A stretch of DNA of 10,330 nt from Desulfuromonas sp. SDB. Lineage in GTDB: Bacteria; SDB-A. The stretch is taken from positions 1-10,330 of the forward strand of contig LKUE01000153.1 in NCBI GenBank assembly GCA_001412365.1, written 5' to 3'. Under the pieces are notes generated by a model. It worked only from the letters and a program-made list of their open reading frames with translations. It was not told the DNA's origin and did no database searches. The first letter of the stretch is position 1, and each line of letters starts with the position of its first letter. Made by a program: the position numbers and the translations under genes. Positions 6,410 through 10,330 of the stretch are shown piece after piece.

Positions 6410-6904
6410 ATGAAAATAAAGATCTATATATTACTATCATTAATCATTTTACTGGTCTCCTGTAGTACTGAGCCAACTGGAACTGATTACTCAAATCCAG
6501 TACAATATGAATTATTCCAAGATTCCAACCAAGTAGTAATGATATATACTGCTAATGCAGATTCAAGTTGCCTGTTTTGGGATACTACTGGATCAATGCA
6601 GATCTTATCTTATGGTGATCAAAATTCAGATGTTTTCCTGAGTACTTGCTCAACCTTTCAGGTTTTCATAAGTCCAAACCAAGATCCCATGAATTGTCCG
6701 AAAAATACACTTATGTTTTTTGATCTATATTCTCAGTATGCAAATGTAATCCCTCCAAATTCATGTTTTACTCAACATTCTTGCAGTGCGGACACTTCTG
6801 GGTATGTGAACTTGAAAATTGATAATGGATACATCCAGATTAAAGTTGACAGTATAATTGACAATAACCGGATTTATTTCAAATATTTGTTTTATCTTTT
6901 CTAG
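6410..6904 (+). CDS. Predicted lipoprotein of unknown function
   Basis: 164 aa with a type II (lipoprotein) signal peptide: positive MKIK, a hydrophobic core to residue 15, and lipobox L-V-S-C with the modified Cys at 18. ATG 6410 follows the strong purine-rich ribosome site GAGGGGGAG (6398-6406). The mature part is rich in Ser, Thr, Asn and Asp and contains five further cysteines (54, 80, 96, 119, 125), enough for two disulfides, which fits an exported protein. No known domain was recognised. With no acidic residue directly after the Cys (STEPTG) it would be expected at the outer membrane if the cell is diderm; this is an inference. The C-terminus ends in an aromatic-rich strand (IYFKYLFYLF). 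It converges with the protease gene on the other strand, 57 bases away, with no clear terminator between them. Confidence 0.75.
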   Translation: MKIKIYILLSLIILLVSCSTEPTGTDYSNPVQYELFQDSNQVVMIYTANADSSCLFWDTTGSMQILSYGDQNSDVFLSTCSTFQVFISPNQDPMNCPKNTLMFFDLYSQYANVIPPNSCFTQHSCSADTSGYVNLKIDNGYIQIKVDSIIDNNRIYFKYLFYLF

Positions 6905-6961
6905 AAATAAAAACAGTCATCAATTATTTACAACTGATTTTACTAGATGCTTTCTAAAACT

Positions 6962-7354
<393 letters not shown>

Positions 7355-7359
7355 TCAAG

Positions 7360-7387
7360 TCTATATTATTTTTTATAAATTTGTCCA
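7360..7387 (-). promoter_or_regulatory. Probable promoter of the aspartic protease gene
   Basis: Read on the minus strand: TGGACA (7387-7382, five of six to TTGACA), a 16-base spacer, then TATAGA (7365-7360). This places the transcript start about ten bases before the AGAGGT ribosome site. Confidence 0.45.
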
Positions 7388-7442
7388 TCTGAAAACTAAA
7401 TAAAAAGGTTTAAACAGTATTTGGCATAACTATATGAAAATC

Positions 7443-7498
7443 GTAGACAGTAACCAAATCTTAGATTTCTGAGTTAAAATAATTTTTTTCTGACTCAT
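7443..7498 (+). repeat. Degenerate repeat remnant R4
   Basis: GTAGACAGTAACCAAATC, then TTAGATTT and TGAGTT, follows the same order as R3 (GGGGACAGTTACCCAAATC, GTTGATTTGGG, GAGTT). The first hairpin survives as AAATC-TTA-GATTT, and TGAGT pairs with ACTCA at 7494-7498 across a T-rich loop. It lies between the divergent protease and prenyltransferase genes, unlike the other copies. The match is by eye and weaker than the others. Confidence 0.4.
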
Positions 7499-7712
7499 CT
7501 TTTCCAGTTTTAATTGATAATTTCCCCTAGATTGTCGTTTAGAAAGCTTTTGGATGAATTATTGTTTGTTGATAAAATAAATGATAAAATTCGTAATAAA
7601 TTAAGTTTAGAATAACTTATATTAACACAGGATAAAATGTATTTATATTTTATTATATATAATATATGTTTTTAATATATAGTAATATATATAATTATTT
7701 AACTTCACAACA
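7499..7712. other. Very AT-rich spacer, no gene seen
   Basis: No ORF or clear RNA. The stretch 7640-7700 is almost pure A/T with overlapping TATATA palindromes. Many -10-like hexamers occur, so no single promoter for the prenyltransferase gene can be picked. Confidence 0.5.
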
Positions 7713-8675
7713 ATGGCTGTAATTATAAATAAATTTTTTCTTATATTGATTTTAGGACGGTTACAGTTTGTATTTGGAGGATTCCTTCTCTTCCTTTTTG
7801 GTTCTCTTTTAGCACTTTCTGCTGGTGCAACCTTCGAGTTAAAGAAATTTATAATTGGATACCTGATTTTTTTCTTTGCTCATTTATCAGTATCTTATAG
7901 TAATGATTATTTTGATATAAAAGTTGATTCCTTCCAAAAGAAAACATTTTTTAGCGGGGGAAGTGGCGTATTGGTGAGCTATCCAGAATTGAAAAAGGTT
8001 TCCTACTATCTTTCGCTGGCATTAATCGCCCTCTCCGTTTCTCTGACAATTTTTTCAATTATATTCTTTGAATATCCCATATGGTTTTTACTGCTGGTAG
8101 TTGCTGGGAATTTTTTAGGATGGTTTTATTCTGCTCCGCCCCTTAAATTGTCATACAGGGGATATGGAGATATTTCAACAGTATTGGTTATTGGAATACT
8201 GATTCCAACAATGGGATTTGTTGTGGTCAATAATTCATTTTCATATGATCTATTACTTATGTATCTTCCGATGTCACTTTATGGTATCGCATTTATTTTT
8301 AGTGTTCATATTCCGGATTTGGAAGCTGATAAGCATTGTTCTAAAAGAACTATGGTTACAAGAATTGGAAGAAAAAAGTCATTTCTTGTAATTGGTTTTA
8401 CTCTGGTTTTATCAACTATTTATTTCTTTTTAATGAATCTCTTTTTCCCAACTGAAACTTACAACAATTTTCTGATTTTAGGAATTTTATCATTAATACC
8501 ATTTACAATGGGTATTTTAAATATTGTTTACCGCACTTCAGAAAGGAAAAAAGCGATTCCTCTTGTCAATTTTACAATGATCTCATTTATACTCTTCTTG
8601 CTGATTTCGGATTTATATATTTTATTGGGGACGGTGCATGACTCCATGGCATTTTTTACTATGTTATTAGTATAA
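7713..8675 (+). CDS. UbiA-family prenyltransferase (MenA/UbiA-like), C-terminus replaced by repeat sequence
   Basis: 320-aa polytopic membrane protein with eight to nine helices. Both aspartate motifs of the UbiA superfamily are present: NDYFDIKVD (64-72, NDxxDxxxD) and DLEAD (202-206, DxxxD), which bind Mg2+-prenyl diphosphate. YSAPPLKLSYRGYGD (139-153) is the conserved loop seen in MenA/UbiA relatives. Such enzymes prenylate an aromatic or other acceptor, for example in quinone, tocopherol, heme or archaeal-type lipid synthesis; the acceptor here is not evident, and no quinone genes lie nearby. ATG 7713 has no Shine-Dalgarno site, so the start is uncertain. The last ~16 residues (LGTVHDSMAFFTMLLV) and the stop codon are encoded by repeat R2, which has run into the gene's 3' end; the catalytic core is intact. 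Confidence 0.85.
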   Translation: MAVIINKFFLILILGRLQFVFGGFLLFLFGSLLALSAGATFELKKFIIGYLIFFFAHLSVSYSNDYFDIKVDSFQKKTFFSGGSGVLVSYPELKKVSYYLSLALIALSVSLTIFSIIFFEYPIWFLLLVVAGNFLGWFYSAPPLKLSYRGYGDISTVLVIGILIPTMGFVVVNNSFSYDLLLMYLPMSLYGIAFIFSVHIPDLEADKHCSKRTMVTRIGRKKSFLVIGFTLVLSTIYFFLMNLFFPTETYNNFLILGILSLIPFTMGILNIVYRTSERKKAIPLVNFTMISFILFLLISDLYILLGTVHDSMAFFTMLLV

Positions 8676-8769
8676 TTAGTTAATGTCCAGGAAAATTTTT
8701 TAAAATTTGGTATATTTGCCCAAATCTTTTATTTGGATCTGGATTTCCTGGAGAGCTGTAGAATGATAT
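8624..8769 (+). repeat. Dispersed repeat copy R2, overlapping the prenyltransferase 3' end
   Basis: Near-copy of R1 (3910-4056), about 90% identical by eye over the first ~113 bases, starting ATTGGGGACGGTGCA. It covers the last ~50 coding bases and the stop of the prenyltransferase gene. The CCAAAT/ATTTGG hairpin (8720-8736) is retained but, unlike R1, is not followed by a T run. The second hairpin is nearly lost. Confidence 0.8.
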
Positions 8770-8860
8770 CCAAACTGATCTTTTGTACTAACAATAAGCA
8801 TAGATAATATGGTAAAATCAGGTAAATTATTTCAAATCAAGCAGAACTTTGTTTTACATA

Positions 8861-8991
8861 TGCAAATTTGCAATTTCCCTTACTAATATTTTGATAATCT
8901 TTATCAATACAGGTATTGTTTGAATTTATTATTCAGGTTATAATTTCACTTTATAGATGATAAGTTATCTACTGTATTTCGTAAATACTAG
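8861..8991. repeat. Cluster of four short palindromes upstream of the 292-aa gene
   Basis: Four perfect or near-perfect inverted repeats occur within 131 bases: TGCAAATTTGCA (8861-8872), TTGATAA-TCT-TTATCAA (8891-8907), GATAA-G-TTATC (8959-8969) and ACTGTATTT-CGT-AAATAC(T)AGT (8971-8991, one extra base in the right arm). The rest of the 8770-9038 gap shows nothing else recognisable. Their sequences differ, so this is not one repeated operator. Confidence 0.5.
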
Positions 8992-8996
8992 TATTA

Positions 8997-9024
8997 TTGA
9001 GTGGTTTAAAGATGTAATTATAAT
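8997..9024 (+). promoter_or_regulatory. Possible promoter of the 292-aa gene
   Basis: TTGAGT (8997-9002), a 16-base spacer, and the perfect -10 TATAAT (9019-9024). The start point would fall only about eight bases before ATG 9039, so the transcript would be nearly leaderless and would cut into the weak GGGAAAT ribosome site. Confidence 0.4.
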
Positions 9025-9038
9025 AACTGGGAAATAAG

Positions 9039-9917
9039 ATGAATTTAGAAGAAATACAAAGGTATATTGATAAGATTATAAATGAGCAGAACAATCAAGG
9101 AATACCTGATTTTGAAGGATATTCTCCGTTTGAGATGTATCAACTATTAAATTTCACTTTCGGTTCAAACAGCCCTATTCAGTTACAAAAGTTATGTGAC
9201 AATGATTATCAAAAAATCCCTTTTCTAAACCAGATTAAGTATTTAATAGATTTAATAGCCAAGAAGGGAGAGATGAAGTTAACCAGCAAAGGATTTTTAC
9301 CAACTAAGATTGTTTCGGAAATTTACAGTCAGGGTTTTTTAAAAGAAGAGTATATTGAGAGAGGGATATCGAAATTGTACAAAGAAACTGATTCCATCAC
9401 AATCAATTTAACCCGAATTATTATTGAGATTGCTGGATTGGTTAAGAAAAGAAATAAAAAACTTAGTTTAACCAAAAAAGGAGAAAAAATGGTTTCAGAT
9501 AATGATAAATTATTTAGAGAAATATTTAAAACTTACACCACAAAATTTAATTGGACATACTATGATGGATACGGGGAAAATCAAATTGGACAATTAGGAT
9601 TTGGTTTTTCATTGATACTTTTAAATAGATATGGAACAAAGAAGCGGATTGATAAATTTTATGCTGATAAATATTTCATAGCATTTCCTGATTTAATTGA
9701 AAATGAATTTTCATCTAGCACTGTAACCGGATATAAATCCTCTTCAAATTGTTATTCATTGAGGACTTTTGATAGATTCTTAGACTATTTCGGATTAATT
9801 AAGATTGAAAAAGTGAAAAAACCAGGTTGTATTGACAAATATATAACTAAAACAGAGATAATGGATAAATTGATAAAATGTTTACCCATAGAATTGAATT
9901 TAGAAGATAGTTATTAA
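9039..9917 (+). CDS. Protein of unknown function with winged-helix-like motifs
   Basis: 292 aa; the annotated ATG has only a weak ribosome site (GGGAAAT). It begins with a conserved-looking module, IPDFEGYSPFEMYQLLNFTF (22-41), then SPIQLQKL (45-52). Two short segments, MKLTSKGFLP (79-88) and KLSLTKKGEKMV (141-152), look like the beta-wing of winged-helix domains, where an LTxKG turn follows a recognition helix; a third candidate is FGLIKIEKV (251-259). A central WTYYDGYGENQIGQLGFGFSLILL (172-195) separates the second and third. There is no signal peptide or membrane helix, so it is cytoplasmic. I recall similar unnamed proteins scattered among bacteria but no assigned function. A regulatory or nucleic-acid-binding role is an inference. 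Its neighbours (a protease remnant and a toxin gene) mark an accessory region. Confidence 0.75.
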   Translation: MNLEEIQRYIDKIINEQNNQGIPDFEGYSPFEMYQLLNFTFGSNSPIQLQKLCDNDYQKIPFLNQIKYLIDLIAKKGEMKLTSKGFLPTKIVSEIYSQGFLKEEYIERGISKLYKETDSITINLTRIIIEIAGLVKKRNKKLSLTKKGEKMVSDNDKLFREIFKTYTTKFNWTYYDGYGENQIGQLGFGFSLILLNRYGTKKRIDKFYADKYFIAFPDLIENEFSSSTVTGYKSSSNCYSLRTFDRFLDYFGLIKIEKVKKPGCIDKYITKTEIMDKLIKCLPIELNLEDSY

Positions 9918-9956
9918 ATGGCTAAATACTGACTTGACTTAACAGCTACATACTAT

Positions 9957-10193
<237 letters not shown>

Positions 10194-10242
10194 CTATGAT
10201 AAGTTTTTTAATTGTTTACAGAAGATTTCAGATTAATGTACC

Positions 10243-10271
10243 TTGACACCCGTCACGTTATAAGTTACAGT
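10243..10271 (+). promoter_or_regulatory. Probable promoter of the HigB-like toxin gene
   Basis: TTGACA (10243-10248, perfect -35), a 17-base spacer, and TACAGT (10266-10271, four of six to TATAAT). The -10 overlaps the first bases of the palindrome at 10270-10289, so a protein bound there would block initiation. Confidence 0.5.
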
Positions 10272-10289
10272 GTTATTAAATAATAACAC
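10270..10289. promoter_or_regulatory. 20-bp palindrome, probable toxin-antitoxin operator
   Basis: GTGTTATTA-AA-TAATAACAC has perfect nine-base arms around a two-base centre. It fills the space between the -10 box and the ATG of the HigB-like gene. In higBA loci the HigA antitoxin binds palindromes over the promoter to repress its own operon, and this site is well placed for that. It leaves no room for a normal Shine-Dalgarno site. Confidence 0.6.
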
Positions 10290-10330
10290 ATGATAAAAAA
10301 ATTTAAACATAAAGGTTTAGAACAATTTTT
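10290..10330 (+). CDS. higB: HigB/RelE-type toxin, N-terminal fragment cut by the window edge
   Basis: Only 13 codons and two bases are present: MIKKFKHKGLEQF. This is the characteristic opening of HigB-family (RelE/ParE superfamily) mRNA interferase toxins, typically M-I-K-S-F-K-H-K-G-L-x-x-F-F. In these type II systems the ribosome-dependent RNase toxin gene comes first and the helix-turn-helix antitoxin HigA follows; the antitoxin should lie just past the window. The upstream TTGACA promoter and 20-bp palindrome fit an autoregulated higBA operon. The call rests on a short but distinctive stretch. Confidence 0.72.
   Translation, partial: MIKKFKHKGLEQF

Noticed and set aside
7640-7700. Near-pure A/T stretch as a replication origin
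   Set aside because: No DnaA boxes, iterons or replication genes nearby; it is more simply an AT-rich intergenic spacer.

Overview
The window is moderately AT-rich bacterial DNA with Shine-Dalgarno-led genes, several TTG starts and a lipoprotein signal. It contains no rRNA, tRNA or other taxonomic marker. Single-lobe aspartic proteases, an OFA-type MFS transporter, HigB-type toxins and dispersed hairpin repeats are common in anaerobic and candidate-phylum bacteria, but I cannot assign a taxon from this sequence.

Region 1 (1-3907) is a compact set of six genes, all on the + strand with gaps of about 5-55 bases. They are the 3' part of a short-chain dehydrogenase, a flavin-reductase-like split-barrel protein, a TPR-like plus alpha/beta-hydrolase-fold protein whose catalytic serine is replaced by glycine, a small membrane protein with a lysine-rich tail, a SAM methyltransferase and a DMT/EamA exporter. 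This looks like one transcription unit. It ends in a strong intrinsic terminator (4006-4027) that lies inside a dispersed repeat copy.

Region 2 (4057-6233) has an upstream inverted repeat and a -10 box, then an unrecognised small membrane protein. That gene stops right after a T TTT TTC slippery heptamer, and a hydrophobic continuation follows in the -1 frame. Next comes a 12-TM MFS transporter of the oxalate/formate antiporter (OFA) superfamily, followed by a second hairpin-bearing repeat that ends as a terminator.

Region 3 (6234-10330) is visibly more AT-rich and accessory in character. It holds a lipoprotein, a retropepsin-like clan AA protease on the minus strand, a UbiA-family prenyltransferase whose C-terminus is encoded by an inserted repeat copy, and an unrecognised 292-aa protein with winged-helix-like motifs downstream of a cluster of palindromes. 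After these come a 5'-truncated second copy of the protease gene and the first 13 codons of a HigB-like toxin, directly behind a 20-bp palindrome that resembles an autoregulatory operator.

The most interesting threads are a repeat family with three clear copies, each at the 3' end of a gene on the same strand and carrying hairpins. Others are the possible -1 frameshift, the predicted pseudo-hydrolase and the duplicated, decaying protease gene. I found no clear new defence or mobile system in the window.
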